Under the pieces are notes generated by a model. That model saw nothing but the letters and a program-made list of their open reading frames with translations, was not told the origin of the DNA and did not search any database. A program made the position numbers and the translations under genes. Positions 1 through 5,387 of a stretch of DNA of 5,708 nucleotides are shown in pieces (positions within the stretch are counted from its first letter, which is position 1; each line of letters opens with the position of its first letter). Source of the DNA: Chersky-267 sp034666965 (GTDB lineage: Bacteria > Chloroflexota > Limnocylindria > Limnocylindrales > CSP1-4); the NCBI GenBank assembly GCA_034666965.1, contig JAXDKT010000143.1, positions 1 to 5,708 on the forward strand, given 5' to 3'.

Positions 1-2
1 AC

Positions 3-1799
3 GTGATGGACGACGAGGCACGAATCAACCAGAACGGCGATGGCTTCGCCGGCCTCGAGCGGTATGACGCACGTCAGCGGATCCTGGCGGCCCTCGAGGA
101 ACGCGGCGATCTCGTGGGCAAGGCCGGCCACGACATGGTCATCGGGCGCTGCCAGCGTTCGAACGACGTCGTGGAGCCGCGCCTCAAGACCCAGTGGTTC
201 ATCCGGACCAAGCCGCTGGCCGAACCCGCGCTGGCCGCGACCCGCTCGGGGCGGACGCGGATCCTGCCCGAGCGCTTCGTCAAGGTCTGGGAGCACTGGC
301 TGACCGAGATCCGCGACTGGAACGTCAGCCGCCAGCTGTGGTGGGGCCATCGCATCCCGGCCTGGTACTGCCCCGAGGGCCACATCACGGTTAGCGATGA
401 CCCGGCGGGACCGGCGGCCTGCGCCACCTGCCAACGCCCGCGCGCCGAGCTCGAGCAGGACCCCGACATCTTCGACACCTGGTTCAGCTCGGGGCTGTGG
501 CCGTTCTCGACCCTGGGCTGGCCCGACGACACGCCCGATCTGCGTCGGTTCTACCCGGGCACGGTCATGGAGACGGGCTACGACATCATCTTCTTCTGGG
601 TCGCCCGGATGATGATGCTGGGCATCCACTTCATGAAAGAGCCGCCGTTCGAGACGGTCTACCTCCACGGCCTGGTGCGGGCCGGCAGCGGGGCCAAGAT
701 GAGCAAGACCACGGGCAACGTGGTCGATCCGCTCGAGGCGATCGACGAGATCGGCGCCGACGCCCTTCGCTGGGCGTTGATCTACGGCATCTCACCCGGC
801 GCCGACCAGAAGTTCACCCAGGCCAAGCTGGAGAACGCCCGTAACTTCGGGAACAAGCTCTGGAACGCGGCGCGCTTCGTGCTCGGCGCGCGACCGGCGT
901 CGATCCCCGCCGAAGCCCCGCGCCGGGCGCCCGACCCGGAGCGGATGGGTCCATCGGACCGCTGGCTCCGGTCGCGGATCGCGGCCACCGTGGTCGGCGT
1001 CGACGAGGCGATGGATGGCTTCGCCTTCGGGGAGGCCACCCGGCTCCTGTACGACACGACCTGGAGCGAGTTCTGCGACTGGGGCCTGGAGCTGGCCAAG
1101 GTCCGTCTGAGCGACGAGACCCTGTCCGCTGCCGAACGTGAGGCGACCTGGTGGACGCTGGCCGAGGCACTCGACGCCCTGCTTCGCCTGCTCCACCCGT
1201 TCCTGCCCTTCCTGACCGAGGCGGTCTGGGCAGCCGCGCCACACCGGACCGACGATCCGGAGCTGTTGATGGTCGCCGACTGGCCCGACCCGAGCGGCTG
1301 GGCCGCGTTGCGCGACCAGGCGTCAGAGTCCGCGGTCGACCGGCTGCGTGCGTTCGTCGGCGAGATCCGCAACGCCCGGACGACCGCCAGGATCCCGCCC
1401 GGCGAGAGTCGCCCGGCCGAGGTTCTGGTGCCCGCCGAGCTCGCCCCGACCTTCGATGCCCTGGCGCCCGCGATCGAGCGGCTGGCCCGCCTCCGACCGC
1501 TGACCCGTCACAGCCAGCGGGAGACCTTCCTGGCCGCCGAGCGGCCGGGCTCGCTGGCGGTCATCGTCGGGGACCTGGAGGCCCGGATCGCGGCCGGTCC
1601 GGCGGACAGCGCAGCGGAACGAGCCCGGCTGGAACGCGAGCTGTCCGCGGCCGAGGACCACCTGGCCGCCGCCCGGGACCTGCTCGCCAACGAATCGTTC
1701 ATCGCCAAGGCGCCACCGGCGGTGGTCAAAGGCGCCCGGGCACGAGAGGCGGCGCTGGCCGAGCAGGTCGCCCGCCAGCGAGCCAGCCTGGGGCGCTGA
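3..1799 (+). CDS. valS: Valyl-tRNA synthetase (ValRS), C-terminal part, 5'-truncated by the window edge
   Basis: This cytoplasmic class I aminoacyl-tRNA synthetase charges tRNA-Val with valine. The visible 598 residues start in the late part of the CP1 editing domain, with a VMDDEARIN-like stretch that looks internal, so the GTG/ATG at positions 3-8 is not the true start. Roughly 300 N-terminal residues, including the HIGH motif, lie outside the window, judged from the usual 860-950 residue length. Visible landmarks are DWNVSRQLWWGHRIPAWYC (105-123), a zinc-knuckle-like segment with C123, H127, C140 and C143, DTWFSS (158-163), the catalytic KMSKT loop (232-236), and the anticodon-binding helical domain with HPFLPFLTEAVW (from 398). 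Residues about 536-598 form the charged C-terminal coiled-coil arm typical of ValRS, including NESFIAKAPPAVV. It ends with TGA three nucleotides before the stop of the opposing permease gene. The family call is secure; nothing visible suggests loss of function. Confidence 0.97.
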   Translation: MMDDEARINQNGDGFAGLERYDARQRILAALEERGDLVGKAGHDMVIGRCQRSNDVVEPRLKTQWFIRTKPLAEPALAATRSGRTRILPERFVKVWEHWLTEIRDWNVSRQLWWGHRIPAWYCPEGHITVSDDPAGPAACATCQRPRAELEQDPDIFDTWFSSGLWPFSTLGWPDDTPDLRRFYPGTVMETGYDIIFFWVARMMMLGIHFMKEPPFETVYLHGLVRAGSGAKMSKTTGNVVDPLEAIDEIGADALRWALIYGISPGADQKFTQAKLENARNFGNKLWNAARFVLGARPASIPAEAPRRAPDPERMGPSDRWLRSRIAATVVGVDEAMDGFAFGEATRLLYDTTWSEFCDWGLELAKVRLSDETLSAAEREATWWTLAEALDALLRLLHPFLPFLTEAVWAAAPHRTDDPELLMVADWPDPSGWAALRDQASESAVDRLRAFVGEIRNARTTARIPPGESRPAEVLVPAELAPTFDALAPAIERLARLRPLTRHSQRETFLAAERPGSLAVIVGDLEARIAAGPADSAAERARLERELSAAEDHLAAARDLLANESFIAKAPPAVVKGARAREAALAEQVARQRASLGR

Positions 1800-1802
1800 G
1801 CC

Positions 1803-2693
1803 CTATTTGACCGAGCCGGCCAGCAGGCCCTGGACGAAGAACCGCTGGAGGGCGAAGAAGACGGCCAGCGGCACGACCATCTGGATGAACGCGCTCGCGG
1901 CCAGCAGGTGCCACTCGGTGCCGTACTGCGAGAGCAGGCTCGAGATCTGGCGGGTCATCGGGTAATTGGCGCCGTTCTGGACGAAGACGAGGGCCATCAG
2001 CAGGTCGTTCCAGACCCACAGGAACTGGAAGATCCCATAGGCGGCGATCGCCGGAACGGACAGCGGCACCACGATCGTCCGGAAGATGCCGACCGTCGAG
2101 GCCCCGTCGATCCGGGCTGCCTCGATCAGGTCGCGCGGCAGGGTGATGAAGAAGTTTCGGAGCAGGAAGATCCCGAACGGCAGGGCGAAGGCCGTGTGGG
2201 TCAGCCAGATCGGGATGAAGCCGTTGAGGAGCTTGAGCGGCGCGAACATCTGCAGGATCGGGATGAACACGATCTGGGCGGGGACCATCATCAGCGCGAC
2301 CACGACCAGGAAGAGCGTGTCCCGGAGCGGGAACTTGATCCACGAGAAGGCGAACGCCGCCAGCGAGGCGATCGTCAGGGGCAGGAGCGTCGAGGGCACC
2401 GCGATGATCACGTTGTTGATGAACGACTGGAGCAGGCCATTCGACTGGAGCACCTGCTCGTAGTTGTTGACCGTGAACCGCAGGGTCGAGAACGTCTCCC
2501 ACCAGCCGGTCGCCTGGATGTCGGTCCGCGGCCGGAACGAGGTCACCAGCAGACCGATCGTGGGAACCAGCCAGATGAGCGCCACGAGGCCAAGGAAGAT
2601 ATGGATCGGCGTCTTGTTGAGCGTCTGCACGATCCGGCCGGACACGGTCCGCGGCACCGGCTTGATCGCCGGACCGGCCAGGGCGTCGGTCAT
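1803..2693 (-). CDS. Carbohydrate ABC transporter permease, MalG/AglG type
   Basis: This 296-residue inner-membrane protein is the second permease subunit of a CUT1-family sugar importer. About six hydrophobic segments are visible, the first at about residues 30-52. The cytoplasmic EAA loop that contacts the ATPase is intact (EAARIDGAS from 191, G197, then IVVPL). The C-terminus QRFFVQGLLAGSVK is the normal ending of MalG-type subunits. The early segment with LVPTIGLLVTSFR followed by ATGWW resembles, from memory, AglG of alpha-glucoside importers more than maltose MalG. The ATG at 2693 overlaps the TGA of the preceding permease gene (ATGA), and GGAG at 2705-2702 lies 8 nt upstream, so the two permeases are probably translationally coupled. 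It is the last gene of the operon and ends in TAG three nucleotides from the convergent valS stop, with no evident terminator. The family is certain; the substrate is inferred. Confidence 0.95.
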   Translation of the reverse strand: MTDALAGPAIKPVPRTVSGRIVQTLNKTPIHIFLGLVALIWLVPTIGLLVTSFRPRTDIQATGWWETFSTLRFTVNNYEQVLQSNGLLQSFINNVIIAVPSTLLPLTIASLAAFAFSWIKFPLRDTLFLVVVALMMVPAQIVFIPILQMFAPLKLLNGFIPIWLTHTAFALPFGIFLLRNFFITLPRDLIEAARIDGASTVGIFRTIVVPLSVPAIAAYGIFQFLWVWNDLLMALVFVQNGANYPMTRQISSLLSQYGTEWHLLAASAFIQMVVPLAVFFALQRFFVQGLLAGSVK

Positions 2694-3661
2694 GTCACTG
2701 ACTCCGTGCGGAAGCGTCTGACGTTGAAGATCATCACCGGGATCAGGATCAGGAGCATGACCACGGCCACCGCCGCGCCCTTGCCAAACAGACCGCCCGG
2801 GAAGGATTCCTGGTACATCGTGAAGGCGATCACCCGGCTCGACGTGCCCGGGCCGCCGTTGGTCATGACGTAGATCAGGTCGAACAGCTTGACCACGTTG
2901 ACGATCAGGGTCACCGCCAGGACCGAGATCGGCAGGCTGACCATGGGCACGATGATCCGGCGGAAGATCGTGCGCTCGCTGGCGCCGTCGACGCGGGCCG
3001 CCTCGATGACCTCGCTCGAGATGCTCTTGATCGCGGCCGACAGGATCACCGTGGCGAACCCGACCGAGCCCCAGACCCCGACCGCGATCAGGGCCGCATT
3101 GACGAAGCCGGGATCGCCCAGCCAGGAGATGGGATTGATCCCGGCGACACCGATAACCGCGTTGAGCAGGCCAGTCTTGGCATCGGGCGCGTAGACGAAG
3201 CCCCAGATCACCGCCAGGGCGGTGGCCGCGATCGCCATCGGCAGGAAGACGACCGCCTTGATGATCGACTCGTAGCGGACCCGCGACGCGGTGACCGCGA
3301 TGATCAGCCCGAAGAAGATGACGAAGAAGGTGTAGAAGACGATCCAGAGGACGTTGTTGAAGAGGGCGCCCGAGGGCGGGAAATGAGACAGGTCGAGGAA
3401 GTTCGGGTCGCTGGTGAACAGCGTCTGGTAGTTCTGCAGCCCAACGTTCTGGGTGAACTGGCCCCGGCGCCCGCGGTCGAAGCTGAGCAGGATCGTGTAG
3501 ATCGCCGGATAGACGATGAAGATGGCCAGCAGGACCAGGGCCGGCAGCAGGAACAGGACGGCGGCCCTGGCGTTGGTGCCCTCCTGCTGAGGAGGACGCT
3601 TCTGGAGGCCGACGCCAACGGCGGCTTCATCGCGGGCGAGTCCGCTGGGTGCGAGTCCCAT
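2690..3661 (-). CDS. Carbohydrate ABC transporter permease, MalF/AglF type
   Basis: This is the first permease subunit of the same sugar importer, 323 residues from the chosen start. A polar N-terminal tail of about 30 residues precedes TM1 (about 33-61, ending YPAIYTILLSFDR), as usual for UgpA/MalF-like subunits without the extra MalF periplasmic domain. The EAA loop is intact (EAARVDGAS from 220, G226, then IIVPM). It is followed by VKLFDLIYVMTNGGPG, a signature stretch of this family. I chose ATG at 3661 over the in-frame ATG at 3667 because GGAGG at 3672-3668 abuts the 3667 codon with no spacer but sits 6 nt before 3661, the same spacing as for the binding protein. The TGA stop overlaps the ATG of the next permease. 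The distance to the binding-protein stop is about 87 nt and contains a strong hairpin. Confidence 0.95.
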   Translation of the reverse strand: MGLAPSGLARDEAAVGVGLQKRPPQQEGTNARAAVLFLLPALVLLAIFIVYPAIYTILLSFDRGRRGQFTQNVGLQNYQTLFTSDPNFLDLSHFPPSGALFNNVLWIVFYTFFVIFFGLIIAVTASRVRYESIIKAVVFLPMAIAATALAVIWGFVYAPDAKTGLLNAVIGVAGINPISWLGDPGFVNAALIAVGVWGSVGFATVILSAAIKSISSEVIEAARVDGASERTIFRRIIVPMVSLPISVLAVTLIVNVVKLFDLIYVMTNGGPGTSSRVIAFTMYQESFPGGLFGKGAAVAVVMLLILIPVMIFNVRRFRTESVT

Positions 3662-3667
3662 CGTCAT

Positions 3668-3672
3668 CCTCC
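3668..3672 (-). promoter_or_regulatory. Shine-Dalgarno GGAGG that decides the MalF-type permease start
   Basis: GGAGG on the minus strand touches the ATG at 3667 directly, which is too close for initiation there. It lies 6 nt before the in-frame ATG at 3661. The protein therefore most likely begins MGLAPSG rather than MTMGLAPSG. Confidence 0.75.
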
Positions 3673-3691
3673 ACGGTGTTCGGGCCGACGT

Positions 3692-3721
3692 GGCGGGAGG
3701 ACCCGGATGGGCCCTCCCGCC
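3692..3721 (-). other. Intercistronic stem-loop between binding-protein and permease genes
   Basis: In the minus-strand transcript GGCGGGAGG (3721-3713) pairs perfectly with CCTCCCGCC (3700-3692). The helix continues through a G-U pair (3712/3701) and three C-G pairs (3711-3709 with 3704-3702) to a four-base loop AUCC, giving 13 contiguous pairs. No U-tract follows, so it does not look like a standard intrinsic terminator. It starts 28 nt after the binding-protein stop and ends about 20 nt before the permease Shine-Dalgarno site. In sugar-importer operons such elements usually protect the upstream mRNA 3' end or cause partial termination, so that the binding protein is made in excess over the permeases. 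That role is inferred here; the base pairing is seen directly. Confidence 0.7.
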
Positions 3722-3748
3722 TGTCAGCTCGACGAGTCGCGTCAGTCG

Positions 3749-5080
3749 CTACTCGTTGGTCCAGGCCGTCTGGATCTGGGTCTGGTATGAGGCCCAGTCC
3801 ACGGTCTGACCCTGGATCGCCTTCTGGAGCTCGGCACCGAGGTCCGGCCCACCTGCGGGCAGGAGGTCCGAGCCGTCCATCCGGACGGCGCTGGCGCCGG
3901 CAACCTGAGCGGCCTCGCGCTTGGCGAGATCGTTCGGATAGACCGAGGCGTCGACGCCCTTGACCGGCGAGATGATCGCGCCGGTTGCGGCCCAGACGCC
4001 GCCGGCCTCCGGCGTGGTCATGTACTGGATGAACTCCTTGACGCCGGGGTTCTTGGTCAGCGCCGCGATCACGTCGCCACCGATCGTGACGCCGTCACCG
4101 CTGCCGATCTTCGGGAACGGGAACCAGTCGATGTCGGTTCCCGGCTTGAGGGCCGTGTTGACCTGGCCGGTGGCGATCCCGCCGACGAAGCCGCCCTCGT
4201 AGTACACGCTGGCGGTCGGGTTGGCGCTGAAGACCTGGCCGATCCCGTCGACGAAGCCACGCCCGAGGGCGGCCTTGATGCCACCATCGACGTAGGTGTC
4301 GTTGAGGACGTCGGTCATCGCCTTTACGGCCGTGGCGACCGACGGGTCGGTCCAGTCGCCGTCCTTGCTGAAGAGCTTGTCGTACGCCTCGGGCCCGGCC
4401 TGGCGGACGTAGATGCTCTCGAACCAGTCGGTCAGGGTCCACGAGTCCTTGGCACCGAGCCCGAGCGGCTTCTTGCCCTTGGCCGCGATGTCCTTGAGCA
4501 GCTTGGTGAAGCCATCCCAGTCGGTCGGAGCAGTGACCCCGAACCCGGTGAACTGGTCGGGGCGGTACCACACGGTGCTCTTGCTGTTCAGCTTGACGAT
4601 GATCCCGTAGAGGTCACCGTCGACCTTGCCGATGTCGAGCAGACCGGGCGCGTAGTTGGGCTCGAGCGAGGCCGGGTCGATCCCGAGGTCGGAGACCTTG
4701 ATGATCGAGCCGTCACGCGAGAAGCGACGCAGGAAGCCGATCCCCGGAATGATCGCGACGTCGGGCGGGTTGCCGCCCGAGATCCGGGTCTGGAGTGCGG
4801 TCGCGTAGTTGTCGCGGACCGACTCGTACTTGACCGCGATGCCGGTCTTGGCCGTGAACGCGGTCAGGACCTTCTCGAAGTTGGTCTGCTCGGCGCCGCC
4901 CCACAGGGACGTCACCGTGATCGAGCCGCCGGCGGCCGGGCTCGAGCCACCGCTTGCGGCGGGCTGCGATGCGGGCGGTGTGGTTGCCGTCGGTGCCGAC
5001 GACGCGCCTCCACCGCCACAGGCGGTCACGACCATGATGGCCGCGAGCAGGAGCGCCGATCCGCGCAGGAATTTGATCAT
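3749..5080 (-). CDS. Sugar ABC transporter substrate-binding lipoprotein (CUT1, AglE-like)
   Basis: This 443-residue extracellular binding protein captures the sugar and delivers it to the two permeases. The N-terminus is a lipoprotein signal peptide: MIKFLRGS, a hydrophobic core, and lipobox V18-T19-A20-C21, with C21 the predicted lipidated residue. A flexible Ser/Thr/Pro/Ala/Gly linker of about 30 residues follows (22-52). The mature domain begins at about residue 53 with ITVTSLWGG. It has family 1 binding-protein features: ETGI-like KTGIAVKYES, GGNPPDVAIIPG (102-113), a WYRPDQF segment and a W/Y-rich central part that could stack on a sugar ring. The NPPD..IPG and SKSTVWYRPD stretches recall AglE-type alpha-glucoside binding proteins, though this is from memory. 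The start is well fixed by a 10-nt Shine-Dalgarno match. It is the first gene of the importer operon. The function class is certain; the ligand is unknown. Confidence 0.95.
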   Translation of the reverse strand: MIKFLRGSALLLAAIMVVTACGGGGASSAPTATTPPASQPAASGGSSPAAGGSITVTSLWGGAEQTNFEKVLTAFTAKTGIAVKYESVRDNYATALQTRISGGNPPDVAIIPGIGFLRRFSRDGSIIKVSDLGIDPASLEPNYAPGLLDIGKVDGDLYGIIVKLNSKSTVWYRPDQFTGFGVTAPTDWDGFTKLLKDIAAKGKKPLGLGAKDSWTLTDWFESIYVRQAGPEAYDKLFSKDGDWTDPSVATAVKAMTDVLNDTYVDGGIKAALGRGFVDGIGQVFSANPTASVYYEGGFVGGIATGQVNTALKPGTDIDWFPFPKIGSGDGVTIGGDVIAALTKNPGVKEFIQYMTTPEAGGVWAATGAIISPVKGVDASVYPNDLAKREAAQVAGASAVRMDGSDLLPAGGPDLGAELQKAIQGQTVDWASYQTQIQTAWTNE

Positions 5081-5166
5081 CGATCACCTCCACAGTAAGG
5101 TCGGGCATCGTCCGCCATCTGGTCGGCGACGTCCGGGAAACGACTGAGCTTGGAACACGCGAACAC
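5077..5166 (-). CDS. Possible 29-codon leader ORF overlapping the binding-protein start
   Basis: A GTG at 5166 is preceded by a repeated GGAGGAGGAG tract, with its last GGAG at 5177-5174 and 7 nt of spacing. It opens a 29-codon frame that ends in TGA at 5079-5077. The stop overlaps the binding-protein ATG as ATGA, the same arrangement as between the two permeases, and the binding-protein Shine-Dalgarno lies within its last codons. If translated, it could couple initiation to the importer operon or act as a regulatory leader peptide. The peptide (begins MFACSKLSRF, ends PYCGGDR) matches no family I know and has no obvious run of one regulatory amino acid. Short open frames arise easily by chance at this GC content, so the evidence is the ribosome-binding context only. 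Confidence 0.25.
   Translation of the reverse strand: MFACSKLSRFPDVADQMADDARPYCGGDR
5082..5091 (-). promoter_or_regulatory. Exceptionally strong Shine-Dalgarno site of the binding-protein gene
   Basis: The minus strand reads GGAGGTGATC, a 10-nt match to the complement of the bacterial 16S rRNA 3' tail. The GGAGG core is 6 nt before the ATG at 5080. This strength fits the high expression expected of a binding protein and fixes its start codon. Confidence 0.9.
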
Positions 5167-5199
5167 TCGCGGTCTCCTCCTCCTCTGGTCGTGGCTGGT

Positions 5200-5235
5200 G
5201 CGTGTCGTCCCTCGTCATCATCGAGCGGACGACGC
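5200..5235 (-). repeat. Inverted repeat / stem-loop in the operon leader
   Basis: On the transcript, GC plus GUCGUCC (5235-5227) pairs with GGACGAC (5210-5204) plus GC (5201-5200). An inner CUCG/CGAG helix (5225-5222 with 5214-5211) closes a seven-base loop, AUGAUGA. The total is 13 base pairs with a one-base bulge at 5226 and a two-base bulge at 5203-5202. It is the strongest fold I can see in the leader. Its role is unknown; part of its stability simply reflects high GC. Confidence 0.5.
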
Positions 5236-5242
5236 CCATGTC

Positions 5243-5268
5243 CTCGACCGGCTCTCCCGTGCGTCGAG
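5243..5268 (-). repeat. Inverted repeat CTCGAC/GTCGAG in the operon leader
   Basis: Perfect 6-bp arms (5268-5263 and 5248-5243 on the minus strand) enclose 14 nt. The element is modest alone, but it sits between two longer inverted repeats in the same leader. Confidence 0.3.
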
Positions 5269-5295
5269 TCCTGAAGGTACCGGTCCGCCGGGAGT

Positions 5296-5316
5296 CGATG
5301 GCGAGCATGGCCATCG
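5296..5316 (-). repeat. 7-bp inverted repeat at the predicted transcription start
   Basis: CGATGGC (5316-5310) and GCCATCG (5302-5296) are perfect complements separated by 7 nt. The predicted start site from the -10 candidate falls at about 5316, so this could be an operator at +1 to +21 or a 5'-protecting hairpin on the mRNA. The symmetry is directly visible; the role is inferred. Confidence 0.4.
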
Positions 5317-5322
5317 GGGGCG

Positions 5323-5352
5323 AGCCTAGTGTCCGGTTGATCGTCCTGTCAA
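5323..5352 (-). promoter_or_regulatory. Candidate sigma-70-type promoter for the importer operon
   Basis: On the minus strand a perfect -35 hexamer TTGACA (5352-5347) is followed after 18 nt by TAGGCT (5328-5323), which fits the relaxed TAnnnT -10 of high-GC bacteria. Transcription would begin near 5316 and proceed toward the binding-protein gene. It lies only about 36 nt beyond the stop of the debranching-type gene, in the sole sizeable intergenic gap on this strand. The -35 also overlaps a small AACGTT palindrome (5351-5356), the CG-centred symmetry often seen in LacI-family operators. The -10 match is weak, so this remains a candidate. Confidence 0.5.
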
Positions 5353-5357
5353 CGTTT

Positions 5358-5371
5358 CAGTCGTTCGACTG
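5358..5371. promoter_or_regulatory. Palindromic candidate operator upstream of the -35 box
   Basis: CAGTCG and CGACTG are perfect 6-bp arms around a 2-bp centre, placed 5 bp upstream of the TTGACA box. Dyad symmetry of this size at this position suits a dimeric transcription factor, activator or repressor. The two-base centre makes it a poor RNA hairpin. The regulator is not encoded in the window. Confidence 0.4.
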
Positions 5372-5387
5372 GGTACGGTGTTCCGGC

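Larger units (their letters stand above)
5081..5316 (-). other. Predicted structured 5' leader of the importer operon
   Basis: This is the predicted untranslated leader of about 235 nt between the promoter candidate and the binding-protein ATG. It contains inverted repeats at 5296-5316, 5243-5268 and 5200-5235, and a smaller one at 5109-5131 (seven pairs with one bulged base). A purine-rich GAGGAGGAGGAG run lies at 5185-5174. I do not recognise a known riboswitch or T-box. The minus-strand open frame at 5314-5084 has no database-like motif and no good ribosome-binding site, so I regard this stretch as noncoding apart from the possible small leader ORF. Confidence 0.4.

Noticed and set aside
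3..8. GTG/ATG at the left edge as a genuine start of a short ValRS
   Set aside because: The preceding catalytic HIGH region and most of the editing domain would be missing, and the first residues match the interior of ValRS; truncation by the window edge explains it.
1151..1810. 219-codon plus-strand frame overlapping the end of valS
   Set aside because: It is rich in Arg, Pro, Gly and Ala, has no domain, and lies entirely over the conserved anticodon-binding and coiled-coil parts of ValRS in another frame.
1818..1829. Bidirectional terminator at the valS/permease junction (GGCC AGCA GGCC)
   Set aside because: The stem is only 4 bp with no T-tract and lies within the permease coding end; it is expected by chance.
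1908..2873. 321-codon open frame on the plus strand, antisense to both permeases
   Set aside because: Its translation is a low-complexity run of Arg, Glu, Asp, Gln and Gly typical of the reverse frame of a GC-rich gene, with no motif, and it spans the junction of two clear membrane-protein genes.
3692..3721. Intrinsic terminator for the binding-protein gene
   Set aside because: The hairpin is strong but is followed by a mixed GC-rich sequence with no U-run, and the permease genes continue on the same strand, so complete termination is unlikely.
5084..5314. 76-codon minus-strand frame in the gap upstream of the binding-protein gene
   Set aside because: No recognisable motif and no good ribosome-binding site before its ATG; it runs through the inverted repeats and stops inside the binding-protein Shine-Dalgarno region.
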